From assembly GCF_001718695.1 (NCBI RefSeq), contig NZ_CP013422.1:1674001-1738000 (forward strand): a stretch of 64,000 bases of DNA. Direction: 5' to 3'. The position numbers and the translations under genes are program-made. The notes below the pieces were generated by a model that was given only the letters and a program-made list of their open reading frames with translations, was not told where the DNA came from and did no database searches. The first letter of the stretch is position 1; every line of letters starts with the position of its first letter. Below are positions 30,164 to 42,993 of this stretch, piece by piece. This stretch comes from Burkholderia ubonensis. GTDB lineage: Bacteria; Pseudomonadota; Gammaproteobacteria; Burkholderiales; Burkholderiaceae.

Positions 30164-31453
30164 CTACCGCATCAGATTGGTACGCACCTGCGGCATCGTC
30201 GCCGTCGCCGCGCCGGTCGCCTGAATCGTTCCCGACGGCGATGCGCCGACCGGCGCGACCAGCGCAACGCCGTCGAGCGTGTTGCCGGCCACGACGATCC
30301 GGCCGGCCGGGCAGCCGCGCGACAGCAACGACACCGGCGCTTGCGCGATCGACGCGAACGCGTTGTTTGCCGCCTCGAACGCGCACACGTTCCCCAGCGC
30401 GCGGAACCCGGTGTAGCCGGACCCGGTCACGCGATTGCGCGTGACGACGACGTACGACACCGTGCCCGACCACGTATCGAGCTCGAGTGCGCCCTGTTGC
30501 GTCGGCAACAGTCCGTTGTCGACGTTCGCGTTCTGGACGTTCGACACGACGTTGTTGTCGACGACGACGTTCGAGACGCCGTAGGTGCGCCAGCTGTCCT
30601 CCTGCGCGACCAGAATGCCGGCCGCCTTCTGCACGCCGTCGACCGTATTGTTCGAGATCGTCACCGCCTGGCCGCCGACGACGGCGATTCCGCGCCCCCA
30701 GTAGTTTCCCGATACGGTGTTGTGGTCGATCAGCACGTTGTTGCTCACGCGGCCGTCGGACAGATAGCTGACGACGGCGATCAGGTCGTCGCCGGTGCCC
30801 GTCACCGTGTTGCCCTGCACCAGCACGTTGGCTGCGCCGTCGGTCATGTGGATGCCGTCGGCAAGCGTCGCGCGCACCGTATTGCCGACGATCGCGACGT
30901 TGCGGCCGCCGAACACGAAGATGCCCGCGCTCGCGCCGCCCTGCACCGTCACGCCGAGCACCTGAACGCCGGTGCCGGTCACTTCGACCTTGGTCGACGC
31001 CGGTGTCGCGAGGCGCGTCGTGCCGGCGCCGATCAGCGTGACGCCGACCAGCGTCGAATCGGCGCCGCTCATCACGATCGTCTGGTCGGCCGGATTCGTC
31101 GCCGCGAGCGTCGCGCCGTAGCCCGACACGACGACACCCGACATCGCAACCGACAGCGACCGGCTGACCGTATAGCGTCCCGGCGAAAGTATCAGCGTTT
31201 GCCCGGCCTGCAATGCATTGAGCGCCGTCTGCAGCGCGTCGGCCTGGTCGCTGCCGTCGACGGCCGGCTTGACGATCACGGGCGGCAGCGTAGCCGATGC
31301 GGCCGGTCGCACGCGCGATGCGCGGGATGGGTGGAACGCGTGCGACGGCGCGGTATACGTGAGCGTCGCCGCGTGGACCGGAACCGGCGCATGGCCGGCG
31401 CTGCATGCCAGCGCGGCGAGCGCGGCACTGACGATCCGAAGTGACCTGTTCAT
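30164..31453 (-). CDS. Secreted right-handed parallel beta-helix repeat protein
   Basis: This 429-residue protein has a signal peptide (1-28, ending VHAA) and repeated beta-helix coils from about residue 100 onward, with recurring V-x-G-N-T-V and I-x-x-N-x-V units such as NVAIVGNTV, NVLVQGNTV, AVTISNNTV and NVVVDNNVV. The leading PPVIVKPAVDGSDQADALQTAL fits the pectate-lyase-like fold start. No catalytic Asp/Arg set of polysaccharide lyases can be assigned, so it may bind or modify a polysaccharide. AGGGG precedes the ATG. Confidence 0.85.
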   Translation of the reverse strand: MNRSLRIVSAALAALACSAGHAPVPVHAATLTYTAPSHAFHPSRASRVRPAASATLPPVIVKPAVDGSDQADALQTALNALQAGQTLILSPGRYTVSRSLSVAMSGVVVSGYGATLAATNPADQTIVMSGADSTLVGVTLIGAGTTRLATPASTKVEVTGTGVQVLGVTVQGGASAGIFVFGGRNVAIVGNTVRATLADGIHMTDGAANVLVQGNTVTGTGDDLIAVVSYLSDGRVSNNVLIDHNTVSGNYWGRGIAVVGGQAVTISNNTVDGVQKAAGILVAQEDSWRTYGVSNVVVDNNVVSNVQNANVDNGLLPTQQGALELDTWSGTVSYVVVTRNRVTGSGYTGFRALGNVCAFEAANNAFASIAQAPVSLLSRGCPAGRIVVAGNTLDGVALVAPVGASPSGTIQATGAATATMPQVRTNLMR

Positions 31454-31983
31454 GCTGACCCCTCGTTGCCCATCCGCCCGCAGCGGCATCCGATGCGGCG
31501 GCATCCGGCCCGATGAGGTCGGCGGTCGACGGCGAGCCGGCGCGACCGAGGTCGGCCAGCGGGACGGAACGGGTTCGTGCGAAAACAGTTGGGTGGCGCA
31601 TCGCTTGACGTCGTCACCCGCGCTTCCACCGAAACAGGCGCGCTCCCCCCGAACGCGGCCCGATGGTCGACGGTCCCCGGTAGCCAGCTACCGTCGAACG
31701 ACGTGCGAAGGCCGTTGCATGAGCGACGCGGGATGGTGGGCGGCCCTGTCGACCCGCGCATCGGGTCGCTCGATTCGAAGTCTATTTCGCGATCGACGCG
31801 TGTAAATGCGACAGAAGGCGCGCGACGTCGTAAGACGGTCGCGGGGCAGCAGCGCGCCTGCACGCGACCGAACTTACGACCCGCGATGCAGAAAGCCGCA
31901 CTGCGGGCACGCGCATCATCGGTTCTGACGGGAGTTGCGCTGCGACGCACCGTAACGGCATGCGCCACGTCATCCGCCGCGAG
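31454..31983. other. Intergenic region without identifiable gene
   Basis: This 530-base stretch between two minus-strand genes has several overlapping frames on both strands, none with a ribosome-binding site, family resemblance or sensible composition. It presumably carries the promoter of the beta-helix protein gene. I see nothing else in it. Confidence 0.4.
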
Positions 31984-34246
<2,263 letters not shown>

Positions 34247-34331
34247 CGCCGTCGCGTGCGCCGGCGCCGCACGGACCCTCCGCGATCTGCGTACACTATC
34301 CGCCGGGCAACGACGGGCAGCGAGGCGAGCG

Positions 34332-35195
34332 ATGGGACGCGCAGCGGATGACGGCGGCACGCACGAGCACTGGCTCGTCGCGCGCCGCGATCCTGAAACG
34401 GGGATCGAAAGCCTGCGCGCGCATTTCAGCGGCCACGCATACGACCCGCACGATCACGACGACATGCTGATCGGCTTCACCGAACAGGGCGTGCAGCGGT
34501 TCCAGTGTCATCGGTCGCTGCATACCAGCGTGCCGGGCCGCGCGATCCTGATCGAGCCCGGTGCGACGCACGACGGCCATGCGCCGGAAGCCGGCGGCTT
34601 CACGTATTCGATGCTGTACCTGCCGCAGGCATGGGTCGAGCGTGCGGCGCGCCGCATCGATCTTCCAGGCCTGAGCGGCGTCGAAGCCGCGTTCGGCCAT
34701 ACGCTGGTCGACGATCGCGCGCTCGTCGAGGCGATCCGCGACGCCTTCGTCGCGCTGCACGGCAACGAAGGCAAGCTCGCGCGCGACCAGACGCTCGACC
34801 GTCTGCTCACGCGGCTCGGCGGCCAGCTGCGCGCGTCGTCGCCGACCGGCGTCGGCGGCCGCGACGTGCCGCCCGCGATCGCGCGCGTGCGCGAGCTGCT
34901 GCACATGCGAATGGACGGCAACCCGGGGCTCGACGAACTCGCCGAACTCGCTGGCGTCGATCGCTTCCGGCTCACGCGGCTGTTCCAGCGGGCCTACGGC
35001 ACGTCGCCGCACGCGTATCTGGTGCGCCTGCGGCTGCGCGCCGCGCGGCGGCTGCTCGCGGCCGGCCGCACGCCCGCGCAGGCCGCCGCGGACGTCGGTT
35101 TCGCCGACCAGAGCCACCTCGGCCGCTGGTTCCGCCGCGCGTACCGGATGACGCCGGCCGCGTATCGGCGGATCTGCACAAACGTTCCAGACTGA
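34332..35195 (+). CDS. AraC family regulator with cupin sensor domain
   Basis: The product has 287 residues. An N-terminal cupin-like AraC-binding domain (1-165) contains the HDHDDMLIGF metal- or ligand-pocket motif. The C-terminal AraC DNA-binding domain (185-287) contains two helix-turn-helix units, NPGLDELAELAGVDRFRLTRLFQRA and TPAQAAADVGFADQSHLGRWFRRA. This layout is common in regulators of LysE-type exporters. The target is not clear; the small DUF2000 gene follows closely in the same direction. Confidence 0.88.
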   Translation: MGRAADDGGTHEHWLVARRDPETGIESLRAHFSGHAYDPHDHDDMLIGFTEQGVQRFQCHRSLHTSVPGRAILIEPGATHDGHAPEAGGFTYSMLYLPQAWVERAARRIDLPGLSGVEAAFGHTLVDDRALVEAIRDAFVALHGNEGKLARDQTLDRLLTRLGGQLRASSPTGVGGRDVPPAIARVRELLHMRMDGNPGLDELAELAGVDRFRLTRLFQRAYGTSPHAYLVRLRLRAARRLLAAGRTPAQAAADVGFADQSHLGRWFRRAYRMTPAAYRRICTNVPD

Positions 35196-35239
35196 ACGCG
35201 CGCGGCGTCCGATCATGAGCGCTTCAACCAGGAGCACTC

Positions 35240-35647
35240 ATGTTCGATACGAAGGTGGCATTGATCGTGCGCGACGATCTCGCGGCGTGGCAGAAACTCA
35301 ACGTGGTCGCGTTTCTCGCGACGGGTGTCGCGGCCGGTGCACCCGATGCGCTCGGCGAGCCATACGAGGATGCGGCCGGCAATCGCTACGGCCGCATGCT
35401 CGGCCAGCCGATGCTGGTGTTCGCGGCCGATCTGAACGGGCTGCAGGCCGCGCATCGGCAGGCGCTGTCGCGCGAGCTGAGGATCGTGCCGTACGTGCGC
35501 GCGATGTTCTCGACCGGGCACGACGCGGCCAACCGCGACGCGTTTCGCGCCGAGGATGCCGCCAATCTGGATCTGGTCGGCCTCGCGCTGCACGGGCCGA
35601 AGAAGGCCGTCGACAAGGCCGTGAAGGGGCTCTCGCTGCACGCATGA
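35240..35647 (+). CDS. DUF2000 family protein
   Basis: This 135-residue protein matches the DUF2000 family: it begins MFDTKVALIVRDDLAAWQKLNVVAFLATG, with a central YGRMLGQPMLVFAAD segment. Family members have a peptidyl-tRNA hydrolase-like fold, but their activity is unknown. It follows the AraC gene by about 45 bases and may be co-transcribed. CAGGAG precedes the ATG. No signal peptide is visible. Confidence 0.82.
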   Translation: MFDTKVALIVRDDLAAWQKLNVVAFLATGVAAGAPDALGEPYEDAAGNRYGRMLGQPMLVFAADLNGLQAAHRQALSRELRIVPYVRAMFSTGHDAANRDAFRAEDAANLDLVGLALHGPKKAVDKAVKGLSLHA

Positions 35648-35678
35648 AGGTGTCCGTGCGGCGCGGCGCGCGAGCCGG

Positions 35679-36029
35679 TCAGCGATGCACGAGCACGTTG
35701 ACGAGCTTGCCGAACGGATCGCGAACGAAGAACCGCCGAACACCCCACGGCTCGTCGGCCGGGCCGTATTCGACCGGAATGCCTGCCGCACGAACGCGCG
35801 CAAGCGCCTCGTCGAGATCATCGACCTCGATCGACAAGTCGGGCGTCGGCGTGCCCGCCCCGCCCTGCGACGCAAAGCTGATCTGCACGCTCATCTGCTC
35901 GGCATTGCCGTACGTCGCGATCCAGCCGTGGTCCATCAGCAGGTCGAGGCCGAATATCCGCTGGTAGAAACGCCTTGCGTCGTCGATCGACTGCGTGTCG
36001 ATATTGGCGACGATCCGTTTGACCTTCAT
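35679..36029 (-). CDS. VOC (glyoxalase) family protein
   Basis: This 116-residue protein has one vicinal-oxygen-chelate module: VKRIVANIDTQSIDDARRFYQRIFGLDLLMDHGW at the start and FFVRDPFGKLVNVLVHR at the end, forming two beta-alpha-beta-beta-beta units. Metal-binding residues are not obvious, so it may bind a small molecule rather than act as a lyase or dioxygenase. GGAGGAAA precedes the ATG. It lies 91 bases downstream of livF in the same direction and may be a tail gene of that operon. Confidence 0.83.
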   Translation of the reverse strand: MKVKRIVANIDTQSIDDARRFYQRIFGLDLLMDHGWIATYGNAEQMSVQISFASQGGAGTPTPDLSIEVDDLDEALARVRAAGIPVEYGPADEPWGVRRFFVRDPFGKLVNVLVHR

Positions 36030-36120
36030 CGGTTTCCTCCTCGGTACGTGTGAACGAGCGGCAGCGGCACCGCGCGCCGCAAGCCGCCGGCCCGTTGCAG
36101 GCCGGCGGCGCGCGGTGCAC

Positions 36121-36821
<701 letters not shown>

Positions 36822-36825
<4 letters not shown>

Positions 36826-37589
36826 TCTTCCCCCAGATACGCCTTGATCACGCGCGGATCATTGCGGACCGCCTCCGGCGTGCCGATCACGATCGGCCGG
36901 CCGTGCTCCATCACGAGAATGCGGTCCGACACGCCCATCACGAGGCTCATGTCGTGCTCGATCAGCAGCACCGCGACGCCGAACTCGCGGCGCAGCCGGT
37001 CGATCAGGTGCTGCAGCTCGATCTTCTCCTGCGGGTTGAGGCCGGCCGCCGGCTCGTCGAGCATCAAGAGGCGCGGCTCGGTGATCATGCAGCGCGCGAT
37101 CTCGAGCCGGCGCTGGTGGCCGTACGACAGCGTGCCCGCCGGCCGGTTGGCGACCGACGTCAGGTTCATCCGCTCGAGCCACACGGCCGCACGTTCGAGC
37201 GCTTCCTTCTCCGCGCGCCGGTAGGCCGGCGTCGCGAACAGGCCGTGCAGCAGGCCCGACTTCACCTTGCGGTGCTGCGCGACGAGCAGGTTCTCGACGA
37301 CCGTCAGCGACTTGAACAGGCGGATGTTCTGGAACGTCCGCACGAGGCCTTTCACCGCGATCTGGTGGCTCGCGAGCCCGGCAATCGGATGACCGTCGAG
37401 CACGACGTTGCCCCCGGTCGGCTTGTAGAACCCGCCGACGCAGTTGAACACGGTGGTCTTGCCCGCACCGTTCGGCCCGATGATCGCGAACACCTCGTCG
37501 CGGCGCACGTCGAAATCGATGCCGTCGACGGCGAGCAGCCCGCCGAAGCGCATCTGCAGCCCGGCGACCTTCAACAGTTCTGCATTCAT
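36822..37589 (-). CDS. livG: Branched-chain amino acid ABC transporter ATP-binding protein LivG
   Basis: This 255-residue ATPase has Walker [10 protein letters not shown], the LivG-type segment [21 protein letters not shown], signature [15 protein letters not shown] and Walker [14 protein letters not shown]. The signature sequence has Tyr-Gly-His-Gln instead of SGGQ, a normal LivG variant. It couples by ATGA overlaps to livM before it and livF after it, so all three should be made in fixed ratio. Confidence 0.94.
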
Positions 37590-38857
37590 TGCGGCAGCTC
37601 CACGTGCGGACGGCTCGCGGGCAACAGGCCCTGCGGACGCCACATCATCATCAACACCATCACCAGGCCGAAGATCAGCATCCGGTACTCGGCAAAGCCG
37701 CGCGCGACTTCCGGCAGCACGGTCAGCAGGATCGCCGCGAGGATCACGCCGAGCTGCGAGCCCATCCCTCCGAGCACGACGATCGCGAGGATCAGCGCCG
37801 ACTCGATGAAGGTGAACGATTCCGGGTTCACGAGGCCCTGGCGCGCCGCGAAGAACGCGCCGCCGATGCCCGCGAACGCCGCGCCGAGCGTGAATGCCGA
37901 CAGCTTGATGCGCGTCGGGTTCAGGCCCAGCGAACGGCACGCGATCTCGTCGTCGCGCAGCGCTTCCCACGCGCGGCCCATCGGCATGCGGATCAGGCGG
38001 CTCGTCACGAACAGCGTGAAGCCGACCAGCAGCAGCGCGAGCAGGTACAGGAAGATCACCATGTGCTCGCCGCTGTACTCGAGGCCGATCAGCTCGTGGA
38101 AGGTCTTCGCGCCTTCGACGCTCGCGCTGCGCGCCATCTCGAAGCCGAACACGGTCGGCTTCGGAATGCCGGAGATGCCGTCCGGGCCGCCGGTGAGGCT
38201 CGTCAGGTTGTTCGCGAGCAGGCGGATGATCTCGCCGAAGCCGAGCGTGACGATCGCGAGATAGTCGCCGCGCAGCCGCAGCACCGGGAAGCCGAGCAGG
38301 AAGCCGAACGTCGCCGACGCGATCGCGGCGAGCGGCAGGCACTCCCAGAACGTGAGCCCGAAGTACTGGTTGAGCATCGCGTACGTATAGCCGCCGACCG
38401 CGTAGAAGCCGACGTAGCCGAGGTCGAGCAGGCCCGCGAAGCCGACCACGATGTTCAGCCCGAGGCCGAGGATCACGTAGATCAGCGCGAGCGTCGCGAC
38501 GTCGACCGCGCCGCGCGACCCGAAGAACGGCCACACGAGCCCGACCGCGAGCAGCGCCCAGACGATCGCGCGCTGCTGCCGCGCGCCCATCGCGGGCAGC
38601 GCCGGCAGCGTCACCGCGGCTTTCGCGCGCGTGAGCCACGGCTTGAACAGCTGGAACAGGAACACGGCCGCGACCGCGATCCACACGGGGCGCCAGTGCG
38701 GCTCGAGCACGACCTGGTAGCCGTCGAGCTTCAGTTGCAGGCCGAGCACGGGCACCGTGAGGATCGCCGTCAGCAGCGCAGCGGCCGCGGCGTTCTTCAG
38801 CGTGTCGCCGAACGATGCGCCGGCAGCCGGCCGGCGGACGGAAATGACTTGACTCAT
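37586..38857 (-). CDS. livM: Branched-chain amino acid ABC transporter permease LivM
   Basis: This 423-residue inner-membrane permease has about ten membrane segments. The LivM core motifs are present: [30 protein letters not shown] near residue 135 and [22 protein letters not shown] near 310, the coupling segment to the ATPases. An N-terminal extension of some 110 residues with two membrane segments precedes the core, as in other proteobacterial LivM proteins. GGGAGG precedes the ATG. Confidence 0.94.
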   Translation of the reverse strand: MSQVISVRRPAAGASFGDTLKNAAAAALLTAILTVPVLGLQLKLDGYQVVLEPHWRPVWIAVAAVFLFQLFKPWLTRAKAAVTLPALPAMGARQQRAIVWALLAVGLVWPFFGSRGAVDVATLALIYVILGLGLNIVVGFAGLLDLGYVGFYAVGGYTYAMLNQYFGLTFWECLPLAAIASATFGFLLGFPVLRLRGDYLAIVTLGFGEIIRLLANNLTSLTGGPDGISGIPKPTVFGFEMARSASVEGAKTFHELIGLEYSGEHMVIFLYLLALLLVGFTLFVTSRLIRMPMGRAWEALRDDEIACRSLGLNPTRIKLSAFTLGAAFAGIGGAFFAARQGLVNPESFTFIESALILAIVVLGGMGSQLGVILAAILLTVLPEVARGFAEYRMLIFGLVMVLMMMWRPQGLLPASRPHVELPQ

Positions 38858-38868
38858 CTGCGCCTCCC

Positions 38869-39795
<927 letters not shown>

Positions 39796-39911
39796 GTGCG
39801 GGAAGCTCCCGGTAGCGCCGCGCCGGGCGCCGCCGCCGGATCTCGGCGGGGCTGCGGGCAACGCACGGTGTCGTCACGAGCCGCCCGATGGCCGTTCGCG
39901 CGGCCAAATAC

Positions 39912-39948
39912 GCACCCGCCCCGCGCGGGTTTCGAGCGGGGCGGGTGC
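39912..39948 (-). terminator. Strong hairpin between livK and livH
   Basis: A 13-base perfect stem GCACCCGCCCCGC/GCGGGGCGGGTGC with an 11-base loop lies just after the livK stop. There is no T-tract, so it is more likely a partial terminator or a 3'-end stabiliser that raises the amount of livK mRNA over the permease genes. Confidence 0.6.
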
Positions 39949-39965
39949 GCGGGCGGGTACTCCGT

Positions 39966-41090
39966 TTAGTTGGCGGCGACCACCGTCTTGGTCGCGTCCT
40001 TGTGCCACGTGTAGACGACGAACTTGAACGCCTTCAGGTCACCCTGCGCGTCGTACGCGACCTTGCCGATCGGCGTGTCGAACGTCGTCTTGTGCAGGTA
40101 CGCGGCGACCTTCGTCGGGTCGGTCGACTTCGCTCCGGCGATCCCGTCGGCGATGATCTTCACCGCTGCGTATGCCGGCATCTGGAACGGGCCGTTCGCG
40201 TCGCGCTTCTTGTCGGCGAACGCCTTCACGAGCGATGCGTTGGCCGGGTCGGCCGTGAAATCGGCCGGCAGCGTGACGAGCATGCCTTCCGACGACGGGC
40301 CGGCGATCGCCGTCACGTCCTTGTTGCCGACGCCCTCAGGCCCCATGAAGGTGGCCTTCACGCCCTGCTCGCGCGCCTGGCGCATCAGCAGGCCCATTTC
40401 CGGGTGGTAGCCGCCGAAGTAGACGAAATCGACGCCTTGCGACTTCAGCTTCGTGATGATCGCCGAGTAGTCCGAATCGCCGGCGTTGATGCCTTCGAAC
40501 AGCACGACCGGGATCTTCGCGGCTTCGAGGTCCTTCTTCACCGACGATGCGATGCCCTGGCCGTACGACTGCTTGTCGTGCAGCACCGCGACCTTCTTCG
40601 GCTTCACTTGCGTGATGATGTACTTCGCCGCCGCCGGGCCTTGCTGGTCGTCGCGGCCGATCGTGCGGAAGATGAAGTGGCGCTTCTTGCCTTCGGTCAG
40701 CTGCGGCGCGGTGGCCGACGGCGTGACCATCACGATGCCTTCGTTCTCGTAGATGTCGGACGCGGGAATCGTCGAACCCGAGCACACGTGGCCGATCACG
40801 TACTTGATCTTCTGGCTGACGATCTTGTTCGCGACCGCGACGGCCTGCTTCGGCTCGCACGCGTCGTCCATCATCACCACTTCGAACTTGTTGCCGCCCG
40901 CGCCGCCCGCCGCGTTGATCTGCTCGATCGCGGTCAGTGCGCCGGCCTTCACCATGTCGCCGTACTGGGCGACCGAGCCGCTCATCGGCCCGGCGATGGC
41001 GATCTTCACGGTTTCCGCTTGCGCGGCGGCGGCACCGGCGGCGAACAGCACGGCGGCGACGGAGATGGACGTAAGACGGGACAGCGTCAT
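39966..41090 (-). CDS. livK: Branched-chain amino acid ABC transporter substrate-binding protein LivK
   Basis: This 374-residue periplasmic binding protein has a signal peptide (1-25, ending AQAE) and the Leu/Ile/Val-binding fold: KIAIAGPMSGSVAQYGDMVKAGALTAIEQINAAGG at the start, DDACEPKQAVAVANKIV and the disulfide Cys pair (DACEPK and GHVCSGST). It captures branched-chain amino acids for LivHMGF. GAGGAG precedes the ATG, at which the signal peptide begins; an in-frame ATG nine codons earlier is less well placed. Its own promoter and long leader lie upstream. Confidence 0.95.
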   Translation of the reverse strand: MTLSRLTSISVAAVLFAAGAAAAQAETVKIAIAGPMSGSVAQYGDMVKAGALTAIEQINAAGGAGGNKFEVVMMDDACEPKQAVAVANKIVSQKIKYVIGHVCSGSTIPASDIYENEGIVMVTPSATAPQLTEGKKRHFIFRTIGRDDQQGPAAAKYIITQVKPKKVAVLHDKQSYGQGIASSVKKDLEAAKIPVVLFEGINAGDSDYSAIITKLKSQGVDFVYFGGYHPEMGLLMRQAREQGVKATFMGPEGVGNKDVTAIAGPSSEGMLVTLPADFTADPANASLVKAFADKKRDANGPFQMPAYAAVKIIADGIAGAKSTDPTKVAAYLHKTTFDTPIGKVAYDAQGDLKAFKFVVYTWHKDATKTVVAAN

Positions 41091-41875
41091 CAGGAGCTCC
41101 TCGATGTTGTTAGTCATACGGGCAAAGGCGGCATGACTTGCGCAATCGAACAGCACCCGGGGCGAGGACATGGGACACGCCCGAGACACATGAAGACGGA
41201 CCTGCGGTGGAATGATGCGTAGCGGGGCCCGGCTCTTGCAGTCCCCAAGGGGACGTCTGGTTCGGAAAGACATCGTGATGCGTCTTGCATTGCGCAAGCG
41301 TTTCGCCTGCCCCGCTTGCCAAAGCGCTCGCCGGATGGATGGTCCGACAGCCGTTGGCAAGGCAGCCGAAATTATATGGGCGTTTTTGAAACGTCTGTCA
41401 AAAATGCGGCTCCTATGAGGGAAAACACGGAGAAACCTCGGGCGGCGGCGGTGGCGATCTGGGAGCAACTGGGTGACGGTCGTGAGGTTGGTGGCCGGTG
41501 CAATCGGGTTGCGATTTTGAAGCTCTCTGCACGATGAAGCCTTGCTGGACAACGCGTTCGGCGAGATCGGGAGGCATGACGCGTGATTCGGAAGTCGTGC
41601 ACGGCTGTATGCCGCGGCAGGTATTCAACAGAGGATTCGGGCGAACGCACCGGCGTGGGGCGCGAGCGGATCGCGCGATTTCCTTCTTTATGCTGACGAT
41701 TTCATGCGCCGCGAAAGCATATTGTTATATCTGTGAAATAATTCGAACTCGCAACCGCAATCCAGCCAGCCCTCCTGCACGTCGTTTGACGCGCCCCTGT
41801 CGCGCCCCCTGTCGCACCGCAGCCAGCCAGTGATCTGCCGTTTTTCTCGTTGCATGTCACCTGCCGGAGGGCCCG
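41091..41875. other. livK leader and upstream intergenic region
   Basis: No gene is supported here. On the minus strand a consensus promoter at 41371-41401 would start transcription near 41364, leaving an untranslated leader of about 270 bases before livK. The leader includes the hairpin GTCCCC-TT-GGGGAC (41241-41254) and a GCAAGCG/CGCTTGC pairing (about 41292-41320). The rest, to 41875, is AT-richer around 41700-41750 and presumably carries the promoter of the plus-strand gene that follows. Confidence 0.5.
41371..41401 (-). promoter_or_regulatory. Consensus promoter for the liv operon
   Basis: On the minus strand TTGACA (41401-41396) and TATAAT (41376-41371) are both exact consensus hexamers, separated by 19 bases. 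The spacing is longer than the ideal 17, which may leave room for activation. Confidence 0.7.
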
Positions 41876-42433
41876 ATGCATCATCCTCTTCGTTTTTCTT
41901 CCGCCGCCACCATTGCGTGCGCGCTTTCGCTCGGTGCTGCCGACGCTTCGAGTCGCGATTCGCTGATCGACGGTTCGGGCAATACCAATCTGTTTCATTC
42001 GGAACGTCGCGCCGCAGCCCGGAACGACGTCCGCCCGGTTCGCGCGAAACGACGCGAGAAGGAAGCGGTGCCGCTCAAGCGCAGCCCGTTCGATACGCGC
42101 GATACGCGTGCATTGCGTGTGTCGGGGGACAAGCTCGAGCCGCAGCCTTCGACGGGCGGCGGCCTCGGTCGCGTGCTGTCGGAGATCGAACAGCGCGAGC
42201 AGCGCCGGAACGAACATCTGTGGGCCGACGAGCAGCGGCCCGTCGATGTACCGCACTACTCCATCGGCGCGCCGAATCCATTCCTCTACGTGCCCGACGC
42301 GTCGAACCGGTTCAATTCGGCTGTGCTGCCACCGCCGCCGCGTGCGTTGTTCTACGACAACGGTGCGCGCTCGCGTTGCGTGGTTACGCGCGGCGCGGGG
42401 ACGTCGCGGTCGGTTTGCAATATCGGGAGGTGA
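41876..42433 (+). CDS. Exported protein of unknown function
   Basis: This 185-residue protein has a signal peptide (1-24) and a charged, low-complexity mature part with Arg/Lys and Pro-rich stretches, a helical segment LGRVLSEIEQREQRRNEHL (about 97-115) and two Cys near the C-terminus (SRCVVTR, SVCNIGR). CCGGAGGG precedes the ATG. I do not recognise the family. It borders the lower-GC island with the PIN/XRE pair. Confidence 0.65.
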   Translation: MHHPLRFSSAATIACALSLGAADASSRDSLIDGSGNTNLFHSERRAAARNDVRPVRAKRREKEAVPLKRSPFDTRDTRALRVSGDKLEPQPSTGGGLGRVLSEIEQREQRRNEHLWADEQRPVDVPHYSIGAPNPFLYVPDASNRFNSAVLPPPPRALFYDNGARSRCVVTRGAGTSRSVCNIGR

Positions 42434-42495
42434 TGGGGGGCTGTGGTGGGGTAGCAGTTGCCGTCAGGCATCCTGTGCCACCGTCGCCCGGCAGA

Positions 42496-42993
42496 TCAGA
42501 ACTGCCAATCCTGCTGGTGCATGAACTCCTCGAGATCGATACACGGAATCTCGAAATGGGCGCATACGTTGGGAATCTTCGCGGCGTGCGGCTTCGGCAC
42601 CAAGCCGGCGCCCGCACGCTGCCACCCCTCTTCGGTCACGACCGTTCCCCGGCGCACCCTGGCGCACGCTATGACGAACGGATCGGCGACCGGCGTGCCC
42701 TTGAGACGTTGCTGCTGCCCGATCAATGCCTGAAAGTGCTTGATGCGCAAAATCGCTGCGACGAATCGGAGTTCGTCCACGGTCGGCGTCGTGAATACGG
42801 ATCGGTTGCCTTTCACCCACGCCGACACATCAGCGCTCACGGCCTGTCGTTCGATTTCGTTCAACACTTCTCTCGTCGAAATCAAGCGCCGCTGGCTTAC
42901 GAGTTTCTCGATACCATCCCAGATACTGCGGAACACGCGCGGATAGAAATGCTGCAATGATCGAATGGAGCTGGTATCGAAGACATAGATCAT
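42496..42993 (-). CDS. DUF4411 family PIN-domain protein
   Basis: This 165-residue protein begins MIYVFDTSSI with the first metal-binding Asp6 of PIN ribonucleases. It also has a conserved Glu in REVLNEIER, a later acidic PVADPFVIACA and VTEEG, fitting the four-acid PIN site. DUF4411 proteins are typically encoded next to an XRE-ImmA-type protein, as here. The likely role is an RNA-cleaving toxin whose activity is controlled by the neighbouring gene. Its start overlaps the upstream gene by four bases. GC content looks lower than in neighbouring regions. Confidence 0.85.
   Translation of the reverse strand: MIYVFDTSSIRSLQHFYPRVFRSIWDGIEKLVSQRRLISTREVLNEIERQAVSADVSAWVKGNRSVFTTPTVDELRFVAAILRIKHFQALIGQQQRLKGTPVADPFVIACARVRRGTVVTEEGWQRAGAGLVPKPHAAKIPNVCAHFEIPCIDLEEFMHQQDWQF

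Noticed and set aside
31450..31968. A 172-codon minus-strand frame in the gap left of dgdR
   Set aside because: Composition is Arg/Ser/Pro-rich, there is no ribosome-binding site, and the frame runs into the start of the beta-helix gene.
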